Shown: one piece after another, positions 26,501-35,900 of the stretch
Layout: each line of letters starts with the position of its first letter
Numbering within the stretch: position 1 is the stretch's first letter
The notes under the pieces: model-generated
Told to the model about the DNA's origin: nothing
Databases searched by the model: none
Seen by the model: only the letters and a program-made list of their open reading frames with translations
NCBI GenBank assembly: GCA_017512365.1
Contig: JAFWGQ010000014.1
Coordinates: 221,634-285,633 of the forward strand
Reading direction: 5' to 3'
DNA: 64,000 nt
DNA from: Mogibacterium sp.
GTDB lineage: Bacteria > Bacillota > Clostridia > Peptostreptococcales > Anaerovoracaceae
Translations under genes and position numbers: made by a program

Positions 26501-27596
26501 ATACTGGCCTAACAATTTCAGCAACTCGTTCACAGGCAAGAATAATTTCATTACTGCCATACAGCATTCCATCAATACCTGCGCTGTCAAGATACTGCTG
26601 CAGGTCGGTTCGGATTATTCTGTAGCGCAGCTCAAGAGATTCGGTATCTCCACAGTGCAGGACGATACCAGCAACCCTGTAAATGACGTCAACCCTGCCG
26701 CCCTCGCTCTCGGAGCCATGACTGAAGGTGTGGAACCTCTGGAAATGGCTCTGGCATACGCTTCATTCCCGGGCGGAGGAAAGCTGAACACGCCTGTCTG
26801 CTACTACAAGGTTCTTGACAGAAACGGCGAGGTCCTGCTCGAGGGGAAGTCCGAACAGTCTGAAGCTCTCAACGAAGGTGTTGCATGGATCATGACCGAT
26901 GTCCTCCAGTCCGTAGTCAGTTCAAACGGATACATGTACGTCGAAGGAGTTTCACCCGGCGGCAAGACCGGTACGACCAATGATGAATACGACATCTGGT
27001 TCGACGGATTCACGCCGGCATATGCAGGCGCGCTGTGGATCGGCACAGATGAAAACGTCGACATGAACACGACTTCAACTCCGGCAGCCAGGCTCTGGGG
27101 CAACATCATGAACCAGATCCCTGCCGCAAAAGAAGGCGAATACAGAGATCAGCCTTCGAATGTCATATACACGTCCGGCTGTTATTTCACTGACGGGACC
27201 GAGACAGGACTTGCATACTGGAGCGGAGCCGAGGAAAGGAAGAAAGCCGAAGAAGCCAAGAGAAAGGCCCGCGAAGAGGCAAAGAAGAAAGCGTATAACG
27301 CGTGGCTCAAGGAAAGAGAAAAGCATAAGATATGGATCGACGACCAGTACGAAGACGTAGTTGTAGTCGATAAGGAAGCCTGGACAGAAACCACTACCGA
27401 GATCATCGGATATGAGCAGATGCAGGATCCTGCTTATCCGGATGACCCGACAAAAACAGTTGATGATCCGAGCCGTCCTATCTACAGGACGATCGACCAT
27501 CCTGCAGAAACGCATACTGAAAAGAAGCTTGTAAAGAAAGGTCACTGGGAGTACGAACCGGGATATCGTGACGGAGATTTCAAATACAGCGGCTGA
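23517..27596 (+). CDS. class A penicillin-binding protein with long charged cytoplasmic extension
   Basis: A 1,359-residue bifunctional peptidoglycan synthase. Residues 1-400 are very charged, Glu/Lys-rich and predicted disordered, with recurring basic clusters (DRKKRRKKYHKK, SERKKRRNKDYR, GRKKKRSRSKK). One transmembrane helix follows (about 402-425). The GT51 domain has IAIEDKTFWKHHGFNW, GTSTITQQLARN and YLNTIYLGHGCYGVNAAA. The transpeptidase has PGSSIKP (nucleophile Ser about 933), HSINT and GGKTGTT (about 1148). The C-terminus adds an E/K helix and a Tyr/Pro-rich tail. The ATG at 23517 has CGGAGG upstream. PBP1a homologues are usually 700-900 residues. Confidence 0.95.
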   Translation: MRSDKDKRTETEKEIDDFLSKFESPADKTSADFSKYLEPEETGEPKENVAPEETVGPEETGVPEAPSFVWKDVAPDDALDEFFASGKRSEGSGSGPEVMNDADEKQEAEERPVEASEEKPKKTSEETPEEKSEEPESKETPAPKIKVDRKKRRKKYHKKTSPAAEPEVKNEVENGPEAKEAEPAAVVTESEATEAPKDNIKEEVKKEPAAYYKSERKKRRNKDYRNISSVSTSEVEDADAAGSDIEDVVSAALVPGAGAEMSGNKAGRKKKRSRSKKENAPREVIRDTGSSEKDAIKEEDGDLKDDSSSTAEGEVKKDSSVTRFKRKKIDVKRPGKKIKQSVIFRKTSAIARKIKKRKGDRTLGEFLFLKPNPDYDPSKGEKYEKDGRTVKNKKYRLSFLKVLGNLAAVFMVFVLAGMIYAIACIASAPKYDYKDIYAVVDTASVVYDDHGEPIDNVFYTENRKVIGYKDMPEDLVNSFIAIEDKTFWKHHGFNWTRMIGAIISSLTGHGQISGTSTITQQLARNVYLADTKSVRSIKRKLLEMYYAGRLEHNLSKEQIVEAYLNTIYLGHGCYGVNAAARTYFSKDVKDLDLIECAALAALPQSPDTYALLKLQSEAQDAVDPKVIATEPDTIVTNDVSKGRRQLTLDLMLEQGMISQADHDKIYDLSLNDFIDPTISNTGSAYSYFHEYLVDTIINDLVEQHGMTYENAERTVYTRGLQIYSTLDSTAQKVIVDEFQDDSNFPYVDPPRDEDGNMLNSEGEVAMYDYNNDFDEDGNFRLSGENGDVSVNGDGSVTINKGKKLHIYETETNDGTDYSIEFRSYYLYDDEDVLYSISGGYVNIPMGYKSLDSGGNVVVSADYFSDPAYSGNVQIDGGDVIFKPGSYSLSTKSRQPQAAMTIVGVGTGEVKAMVGGRTSGGQKLLNRSLNPRQPGSSIKPLAVYGAALQKSFELQKDGKKWKFTDFGIDEQGTKGWGDYLTCHSSVEDERCKIEGRYWPNNFSNSFTGKNNFITAIQHSINTCAVKILLQVGSDYSVAQLKRFGISTVQDDTSNPVNDVNPAALALGAMTEGVEPLEMALAYASFPGGGKLNTPVCYYKVLDRNGEVLLEGKSEQSEALNEGVAWIMTDVLQSVVSSNGYMYVEGVSPGGKTGTTNDEYDIWFDGFTPAYAGALWIGTDENVDMNTTSTPAARLWGNIMNQIPAAKEGEYRDQPSNVIYTSGCYFTDGTETGLAYWSGAEERKKAEEAKRKAREEAKKKAYNAWLKEREKHKIWIDDQYEDVVVVDKEAWTETTTEIIGYEQMQDPAYPDDPTKTVDDPSRPIYRTIDHPAETHTEKKLVKKGHWEYEPGYRDGDFKYSG

Positions 27597-27622
27597 TGAT
27601 AATATGTGATTAAATCTGATGC

Positions 27623-27650
27623 AGAGGGCGGCGATGACCGCCCTCTCTTT
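27623..27650 (+). terminator. terminator after the PBP gene
   Basis: AGAGGGCGG pairs with CCGCCCTCT around CGATGA and is followed by CTTTATGATT. The rest of the gap to 27750 shows nothing I recognise. Confidence 0.8.
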
Positions 27651-27750
27651 ATGATTGTTACCCCTTTCCCTTCTTCTGTGCTTGTTAATTTTTTGTTCAA
27701 ATTTCAATGGTTTTGAAGAAATGTGAAGATTTTGTGATCGCCATTTCATA

Positions 27751-27779
27751 TTGACTTCACAAATGACCGATAGTAAAAT
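27751..27779 (+). promoter_or_regulatory. promoter of the sodium symporter gene
   Basis: TTGACT (27751-27756), 17-nt spacer, TAAAAT (27774-27779). It implies a leader of about 50 nt before the AAGGAGG ribosome site. Confidence 0.75.
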
Positions 27780-27835
27780 GTAAATGTATGTAAAGACGCA
27801 TACGCGTTTTAATTTTTTTAAGGAGGTATTTTGTT

Positions 27836-29224
27836 ATGGAAAATCAAAGCAAAGGCCAGTTTAACTCCAATTTCGGATTCCTCATGGCCGCACTTGGTTC
27901 CGCAGTAGGTCTCGGTAACCTCTGGGGCTTCCCGTACAAGATGGGTCTCGGCGGAGGATTCGCATTCCTTCTCATCTACATGATCCTTCTTGTAACGGTT
28001 GGTTACCCGCTGGTACTTTCCGAGATCGCTATCGGACGTAAGTCGCAGAAGGCTGCTATCGAAGCATACAAGGAGATCGACCCAAGATTCACATTCAACG
28101 GTGTTCTCCAGACAGCAGTACCGTTTTTCCTGATCGCATTCTACTGCACATTCGGTGGATATGTAATGAAGTTCTTCTTCAAATCCCTCGGAATGTTCGT
28201 AGGAAACAAGTTCGATCCGGGTGAAACATTCAACGCAACACTTACAAGCGGTTCATCTGTTATCTGGGTACTTATCTTCCTCGGACTCACAGTACTGATC
28301 GTGCTCGGCGGTGTATCCGGCGGTATCGAAAAGTTCTGCAAGGTAGCCATGCCGGCGCTCTTCGTGATGCTTATCATCATCGTGATCAGATCCTGCACAC
28401 TTCCGGGAGCAGGCAAAGGACTCGCTTTCCTGTTCAGGCCTCATTTTGAGGGAATGAACTCGGCAGCAGGCTTTTTCAACACATTGAAGCTTGCCGGAAG
28501 CCAGATGTTCTTCTCACTCTCCCTCGCTTCGGGATGCCTGATCGCTTACGGCTCATATCTCGATAAGAAAGAGGATCTTGAGAGTGATGCTGTCATCGTT
28601 GCTGTCGGTGACACATGCGCTGCACTGCTGGCCGGAATGGCTGTAATGCCTGCCTGCGCAGCTTACAACATTGAATTCGGTGCCGGTCCTGGACTTCTCT
28701 TCGTATCCATGCCTACAGTATTCAATGACATGAAGGGCGGAGCATTCTTCGCATTCCTCTTCTGGCTGCTCGTATTCTTCGCCTGCCTCTCGTCTTCGAT
28801 CGGCATGATGGAGGGCGGTATTTCCGCTATCCTCGACAGCAGGATAAAGAAAGGAAAATCCGCAAACAGATTCGCAGTCACGATGGTTATGGCAGCATGG
28901 GCGCTCATCGGAAACATGATGACAACACTCGACGGACTTGGAGCAAGAACTACACTGAGTTGGTTCCGTCCGTTCGGGATCCCTACAGTACTTGATTTCT
29001 GGGATGTACTTGCGGAAGGTATCCTGATGCCGCTCACAGGTCTGATCATGGCTATACTGATCGGCTGGGTCGTACCTCACTACATCGATGACGAAGTTGA
29101 GTCGAGCTCCGCATTCAAGAGCAAAGGCTTCTTCAACTTCTGCATCAAGTGGCTCGGACCTCTCTTCATGGCACTTATCGTTTACGGACAGCTCTACAGC
29201 ATCATCGTAAACCGTGCACTGTAA
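27836..29224 (+). CDS. neurotransmitter:sodium symporter (NSS/SNF) family transporter
   Basis: A 462-residue integral membrane protein of the LeuT/NSS family, importing an amino acid or related amine with Na+. The TM1 signature GFLMAALGSAVGLGNLWGFPYK contains the unwound Na+/substrate site, and YPLVLSEIAIGRKSQKA follows in TM2/loop. About eleven to twelve hydrophobic segments are visible. AAGGAGG precedes the ATG. It is monocistronic with a strong promoter and terminator. Codon use seems highly regular (many GGA, ACA, CTC), suggesting strong expression. The substrate cannot be read from sequence. Confidence 0.95.
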   Translation: MENQSKGQFNSNFGFLMAALGSAVGLGNLWGFPYKMGLGGGFAFLLIYMILLVTVGYPLVLSEIAIGRKSQKAAIEAYKEIDPRFTFNGVLQTAVPFFLIAFYCTFGGYVMKFFFKSLGMFVGNKFDPGETFNATLTSGSSVIWVLIFLGLTVLIVLGGVSGGIEKFCKVAMPALFVMLIIIVIRSCTLPGAGKGLAFLFRPHFEGMNSAAGFFNTLKLAGSQMFFSLSLASGCLIAYGSYLDKKEDLESDAVIVAVGDTCAALLAGMAVMPACAAYNIEFGAGPGLLFVSMPTVFNDMKGGAFFAFLFWLLVFFACLSSSIGMMEGGISAILDSRIKKGKSANRFAVTMVMAAWALIGNMMTTLDGLGARTTLSWFRPFGIPTVLDFWDVLAEGILMPLTGLIMAILIGWVVPHYIDDEVESSSAFKSKGFFNFCIKWLGPLFMALIVYGQLYSIIVNRAL

Positions 29225-29248
29225 AGAGTATTGCAGATAGACCAAAAG

Positions 29249-29274
29249 ATCCCGGCTCCGGCCGGGATTTTGCT
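29249..29274 (+). terminator. terminator of the sodium symporter gene
   Basis: ATCCCGGC pairs with GCCGGGAT around TCCG and is followed by TTTGCTT. Confidence 0.85.
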
Positions 29275-29295
29275 TGCCCTCCCCTTTCAGCGGTT

Positions 29296-29324
29296 TTGAC
29301 AGATCCGGATATAACGGTTACAAT
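29296..29324 (+). promoter_or_regulatory. near-consensus promoter predicting a leaderless mRNA
   Basis: TTGACA (29296-29301), exactly 17 nt, TACAAT (29319-29324). The ATG of the MgtC-like gene begins 6 nt after the -10, so the transcript should start at or next to the A of ATG. No Shine-Dalgarno is present between them. Confidence 0.8.
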
Positions 29325-29330
29325 AACAGC

Positions 29331-29834
29331 ATGAAAATGATATCTGAAATGTTTCCAATACTCGCGACTCCGAATATCGTCGCGCTGCTCGTAAGGACCC
29401 TGCTCGTTCTCATATGCGCAGGTATAATCGGATATGAGCGAAATGAACGCGGTGCCGCCGCGGGCTTAAGGACGCATATCCTCGTGTGTCTGGGCGCCAT
29501 GATAGCCATGTCTACCGGACAGTATGCGGGAATGTTCTATACTACCGATATTTCGCGTATAGGAGCTCAGGTGGTATCCGGTATAGGTTTCCTCGGCGCG
29601 GGCACTATAATCGTAAATAAACGCCGTATAACGGGTCTTACGACAGCTGCCGGGCTCTGGGCGGCAGCCTGTATCGGGCTTGCCATAGGAGTAGGCTTTT
29701 ATGAGGGAGCGATCATCGGTACGATCGCCGTTTACTTCACGGAACGAGCACTGCTCCGCTTCTCCAAAAGCATCCCTTTAAGACACGCGGATGTAAACAT
29801 CCCTGAAAGTGACGATATCGACATAGCAGAGTGA
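29331..29834 (+). CDS. MgtC/SapB family membrane protein
   Basis: A 167-residue protein with four to five hydrophobic helices carrying the MgtC signature: IIGYERNERGAAAGLRTHIL and VCLGAMIAMSTGQYA, then GIGFLGAGTIIVNKRRITGL and TTAAGLWAAACIGLAIGVGF. The family is tied to Mg2+ limitation and intracellular survival in some bacteria; here only the fold is evident. The start MKMISEMF at 29331 abuts the promoter -10 and lacks a ribosome site. The C-terminal ACT-like domain of long MgtC proteins is absent. Confidence 0.92.
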   Translation: MKMISEMFPILATPNIVALLVRTLLVLICAGIIGYERNERGAAAGLRTHILVCLGAMIAMSTGQYAGMFYTTDISRIGAQVVSGIGFLGAGTIIVNKRRITGLTTAAGLWAAACIGLAIGVGFYEGAIIGTIAVYFTERALLRFSKSIPLRHADVNIPESDDIDIAE

Positions 29835-29870
29835 ATATGAATATGACATAAAGAAATGCAGGTATTGTAA

Positions 29871-29915
29871 ATGCCGGAGCGGCCCTGTCGGGTCTCTCCG
29901 GCATCTTTTGTTTTA
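29871..29915 (+). terminator. terminator between the convergent MgtC-like and giant surface protein genes
   Basis: ATGCCGGAG pairs with CTCCGGCAT (inner CCC/GGG), followed on the plus strand by CTTTTGTTTT. The same hairpin lies after the minus-strand stop at 29929 and may serve both genes. Confidence 0.75.
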
Positions 29916-29928
29916 CCGTTGATCCGGT

Positions 29929-32900
29929 TTACCTTCTGCTGCGGTTTTCGCGGGTCCTCTGCGTCACGTACACTGACAGCAGTATCATCGACAGAATCAT
30001 TACCACTACCCACAGGAAGGCTGCGTTTTCTTCATCCCCAGTGCGGACTTTCTTGCCGTCACCGTTGGTATTGGCCCTGTTCGCGCAGTCAGGATCGAAC
30101 TTGGCTACGAATATCGTGTTGCCGCCTGCATCCACGGATTTTACCCATCCGACGAACTGCATGTTCTTATGGCGCGGATCCTTCGGAACCTTTACGCTGG
30201 ACGGATCGTTGGTCAGCTCGCTTATGAGCACAGGCTTGCCACTGAGCGGATCGATGTATGTAGTCACAGGTGTGACCTCAGGTGATATCTCGCTGTAGAC
30301 CGCAACGAGCACATAGTTGCCGTTGTCGTCCCAGTTGAGATCCCATCCTACGAACCTGACGCCTTTGTGCTTAGGATCTGACGGAGCGCCCGTCCTGTTC
30401 TCCGCGGCTTTCCTCGCCTCTTCCGTGCTCTTATATGATGCGGACTTTATGATCATGGCATTCTTACCGACAGGATTCTTCGGATCGACATATATCACGT
30501 CTCCGCGAAGCGGGATCTCTCCCTTTTCATTCGTCACTGTAACAGCGTAATGCCTCTCATAATAATCCTTCCCTTGCTGAGGCGAAGCGTCAGCGGTAGG
30601 TTCGTATGAATCTCCCTTCTTCTCGTACAGACCAAGCTCTTTAGGATTATCACTTTCTCCCACACTGACCTTGTCAAATCTTACCTTGGTCTCTCCTACG
30701 TGAGCGGTATAACCCTTAACAGGCTTTTCCTCGACGGTATATATCACGTCATAGGAGTTCCCGCCCTTATGATATACCGTATCCAGATTGTCCCAGGTAT
30801 ACTTCATGGCAGCGTCAGGATCGCTCTTGTCATATTTGATGGTCTGAGTATCGATGGTCCTTCTGGCGCCGTCGATGCCGTCGATGATCTGTATGAGCGA
30901 TACTTCCACAGACGTCCTGCCCGATTTATCGGATTTGTCGCCTTCCCATTTCTTTGTTACGGTAAGCGAAGTCTTGGCTCCGACGCTGTGTGTGTTGGTA
31001 ACAGTGAATCCTTTGTTGTCTCCGGTCACAGAAACATCATATCCGGCAATGCTCTTTTCGGACACCTTGTACGTGATCTCTTCACCATTCTCGTCATACT
31101 TCGGAAGTCCCATGAACGTATGCTTCCATTTCTGAGCATCTCCTTCGGCCGCTTCGTCCTTCGAGAGTTCGAAGTGTCTGACGACCTTGTCATGTTTTAC
31201 GTCTCTGAGGTACAGCGTTATATGATCCGGTCTGAGCCCGCTGCTGTTCTCGTTATCGTTCCACACCTTTGTAACAGGGATATCTATAGTTTCCTTTTTA
31301 AATGCGTTGACGATCTCGAACTTGCCCGGCTCTTCAACTCTGTATACAGGTTCCGCATAATGGCTGTCTTCTATTTCTGCCTCTTTTACCATGTAGAGGA
31401 TCGGGACGGTTGCCTTGCCTGACTTGTCTTTTTCAACAACAGGCAGATTATTCCAGGTATGCTCCCAACCTGATGATGAATCTACTCCTACGCTATCATA
31501 AGGCTCATCCTCTACGGTATCGCCCACCTTTCGCCAGAGCTCAAATGTGACTTCATCAGGCCGATGCTTATAGTCTTCATTTTCCCAGACATCTTCGTCA
31601 TCCCAGATCTTTGTCGCTGTGACATCTGTGACAGGCTCGGCATATGTGTTTGTGACAGTGAAGCCGTTTTCAAAATCTCCACTGATCTCTGTAATATAGC
31701 CGTAAACCGGTTCTTCCGTGACTTCCCATGTGAGATCAGTGTCACTGTGATGACGCTTCGGTATATCGTTCCATGTCACAGTTCTATCCGACTCTGTCTC
31801 CGCATCCTTTGATATCGTCTTTGTCCCTGCGTCATAAACGATCAAACCGTTCTCCTTGCCATACAGATGCAGGACAACATCGGACCTGCTGAGTGAAGTA
31901 TCGACGCCATCGGATTCTACCCAGACCTTGGTCGCACTGATGCTTTGTTCAACTGGTTCATGTCTGTTTGTTATGCGGACTCTGTTGTTCCAGTCTTTAG
32001 GTTTAGAATCATACCAAGTCTTGTCGGAACTCTGGTACTCGACAGCTGCCTTATATCCTTCCGGCACATTCTCTTCGGATATCGTGTAGTCGTACCTGGA
32101 TCCATCCGCCTTATACACCGGCAGATCCCTGAATGCCGACTTCCAGTTATTATCATCGCTCAAAGTCAGGCTGTCGACAGTTTCGCCATCTGCTGAAACA
32201 TTGACAGTCACAGATCCAGGTCTCATTCCGTCCTGATCATTCGCATCATCCCATTTCTTCGATACAACTATCGTAGTGGAACCCGCATCTTTGACGGTAT
32301 TTACGAATACCGGTATAGCGCTTCCAACCGCCTTGCCGTCATATCTGACGGTCGTGACGATGCTGTCTCCGGAACGCTCTGCGTGCACATGCACCTCGTG
32401 CTTTGAGCCATCGTATATCACATCATCGTACTTGAATCTGTGGCTCTCCTTTTGCTCCGGAGTTGCATCAGCATACCTGACATCAGTCTCCTTGCCTTCA
32501 TCGTCAAGCATCCTGGCATCATCAGGGATGACTTCGCGCATGTCATAATAGAAGTCTCCTTCATAGACCTCGCCTGTTACAGTTCCCTGTCCATCTGATT
32601 TTTCAACGAGAGTCAGGTCCCCTATGCTGTATGTGATGTCGCCGAATACAGCCTGGCGCTGGCTTTCAGAAAGCTTATCGTTATCAATGGTCACTATGCC
32701 ATCGGATGCCGGAAGAGGTATGTCTGTAATGATCCTGCCTCCCTCATCCTTTTTCAGCTTGTCGCGGTCAGCAAGGCCGTCCGATCCTTCTATCAGACTG
32801 CCCTTATCATCATATGTTCCGATGCCGACCGGATCGAGCTTGAATACGAATCCGTCGCTTTCCGTCCAGTCGCGTCCCGCGAGTTCTTTGACAAGACTTA

Positions 32901-35900
32901 CGGATGCTGTCCCGGCGCCGGTCTCCGGCGCATAGACGTTCGTAACGTAAAGTTTCTTTTCAAGATCTTCCGTGGTGTACTGCGATCCGTAGCTGACATC
33001 CTTATCGACGGCTTCATCCCAGTCTTCTCTGTATCCTTCAGCCTCCTTTCTGTCGGCATAACGTACAGTATCGTCTACTCCGTAGTATGTGATCACATTA
33101 GGATTGACCGCAGCATCTTCTATCACGCGCCATACAAGCTGTTTGTCAGCAAGATGGTTATTATCGCCATTATCGGCAAATACCGGTATATTGCTGAATT
33201 CATGCTCATACACGGACACTGTTACTGCCAGACCGTTGATGTTGCCATGCGAAGGATTGCCCGCGCGCTTATAATCAGCTGACGTAAATGTATGCGTATC
33301 GTAGTCTATCCAGGCGTCTTCACCGGAATCCATTTTGCGGTACTGCAGTCTGACAACGACGTCTTCTTCAAGATCACCTCTCCAGATCTTGACTGCTGTG
33401 ATATCGCGGGTCGCCTGATCCACAAACTGCGCGCTTTGTGACTGTTTGCCTGTTTCCGGATTGTATCGTGGTTTCAGGCCATATCTGTCAGTGAACATGC
33501 CTATGCTTACATCAAGCGTTCCGTCTCCCTTGTCGATAATGGTCACTTTCATGTACTCTGGGTCTTTATCTATCGGAAGATCATCAGCAAACGACTTAAT
33601 TTCCTCAAATACATACATGTACTGAGCATAGGAAGTGTTCGCCGGAACATCCCTGCCGTTCGAGTATTTCAGTTCACCTGCATTCTTGGTTACCTTATTC
33701 AGGTCCTCTTCCGTGAATATGAGTTTCGGATAAGTGAACTCAAAGGCATTGTTCGTGCCTATCTTACCATTCGGAACAGGTACGCGGATCTTATGCGCGC
33801 CTTCTGATGTGTGCACAGCCTTGCCGTCATTCAGAGCTCTTTCACGATCATCTTCTGTCTGTGTATCCTGAGCCGGGAACTCAGACTTATCGGCGTCATT
33901 GAACGGAGCTCCTCCGATCGGAGCCATTGTGAAGTCGAACTTATCGTCCTTCGTCCACTTGCGTCCCATGATGTACTTCTCGCCATCAGCTGCCACTACG
34001 GCTTCGGTGCTGTACCTGTTGGTAAATACAGGCGTGAACTGAGTCCCTGTCGTTATTTTGCCTTCTGTCTTTTCATCATAGGCGACCTGAACGACAAGAT
34101 CCTTTGTACGGTTCTCGCGTACTTTCACATGCACGGTATGTACTTTATTGTCGTATGTCACTCCTTTATATGTATATGTCCCGTCATCATTCTGCGTTGC
34201 TCCTTCAGGAACTACCTCTTTTACGGTATAGAAGAAGTCTCCCTGCATATGCCCGTCATTATCGTCATATATAAGATCGTCTATCGTGTAGGTGATGGAG
34301 CCGAATCGGGCAAGACGCTCGCCCTCGCCTACTATCTCTTTTGCATGGACTGATCCGTCGGCATATTCAGTCCAGTTGGCAGCCATGGCCCGGTTGGTTT
34401 CTGTCTGAGGATCAAGTTCAGAAGATATCACCGATGCAGGCATCGGAATGTTTGTGCCGACTTTGCTGTCCATTACGACCTTGCCGTCTTTGGTCACAAG
34501 TTCGCCTCCGGAATCATACGTGCCCATTCCTACAGCAGTCAGCTCAAACTTGTAGCGATCCGCCGGATTTCCATTGCTGTCCGCGCTCAGCCACTCGCGT
34601 CCGAGAAGCTGTTTGACGGCAGCGATATTGGACACATTGGTCGCAACAGTCTTATTGACCACCGTAACAGCATCGCCTCTGGTATCGGTGCCTGTCCAGT
34701 CTTTTATCTCCGTCTGGCTTTCTCCGACGCGGTATGTGGTCTCATATGCGCTTGAGCCCGATGCTTCTCTGACGCGGTATACGTATTCGCGTCCGGTAGG
34801 AACGCCCTTGGCGTCGTTATGTTCGTATTTTTCGAGGCCGGTGAACACATAGCTCGAGCTTTCTTTGAGTGTGCCGTCTTCATTGTAGAAGTCACTGATA
34901 TTGAAGACATGCGTTCCAACAGGATCCCAGGCGTTGATATTCGTAGGCAGTACCACAGGAATCGTGTGAGCCTGATCACTGTAATATTTGCCGTCCGCAT
35001 CGATGTATACCGGATAGCGGCGCAGATTGACCGTCACTGTGTCCATAGGGTCTGTTTTATTGCCTACGTTATCGACCCATTTCTTGGTCACAGTGATATC
35101 GATGGCAAGGCGGTTTCTGAAGTATCCTGTTGCAACATAAGCGTAATCTCCGCCTTCAGATGCATCTGCAGGCGCGATCTCTCCTGTCTTTGCATTTACA
35201 AGGAGTTTAGGCTCATGCTGTTCACGTCCCTCGAGAGGCTGTGTGCATGCGGCGTCTAGGAAGTATTCCTGATCGATCCTGAGAGTGCCGTCCTCGTTGT
35301 CTGTGACATTGACGCGCAGATAGATGTAGTTGTCATCATATTCGAGGTCGCTCACCTTGCTTACAGCCGGATCGTCGCACTTCTCCAGTTCCTTGAACTG
35401 ATATACGAAAGTACCGCACAGTATTCCGTCCGATCCCGCAACAAGGTCTCCCGAATTGATGTAGTTCACGTCTACGGCACGGGCCATATCGCTTCCGGAA
35501 TCCGCTCCCGTAGCGGCATAGTTTCCGGCTGTTCCGTCAACGTATACGCCGTCGCTTTCTCCATATCCGACCGGACCTATCACGCCGACAACAGGATCTG
35601 TCTTGCCCGGATCATCAGGATCTTTCATGCGAACCGGAGAACCGGACAGATTCGTATATTCGAACGCAAACCTGTCGCCCTCCTTGAATTCGCGGCCAGC
35701 AATGCGCTTTATTACATATCCGTGTATCTCGCCGTACGCCTTGTACTCGTTTACGAATACAGGCACGGCGCTTGAGCTGTCTTTGCCGTCCCAGAAGCGC
35801 TGGGTCGTAACGTTGCCGTTTCCGTCATCAGCGGCAAGTATGCGGAGAGTATGGACATCATCTGTATATGTGATGCCATTTTCGGTTTTTCCTCCGACAG

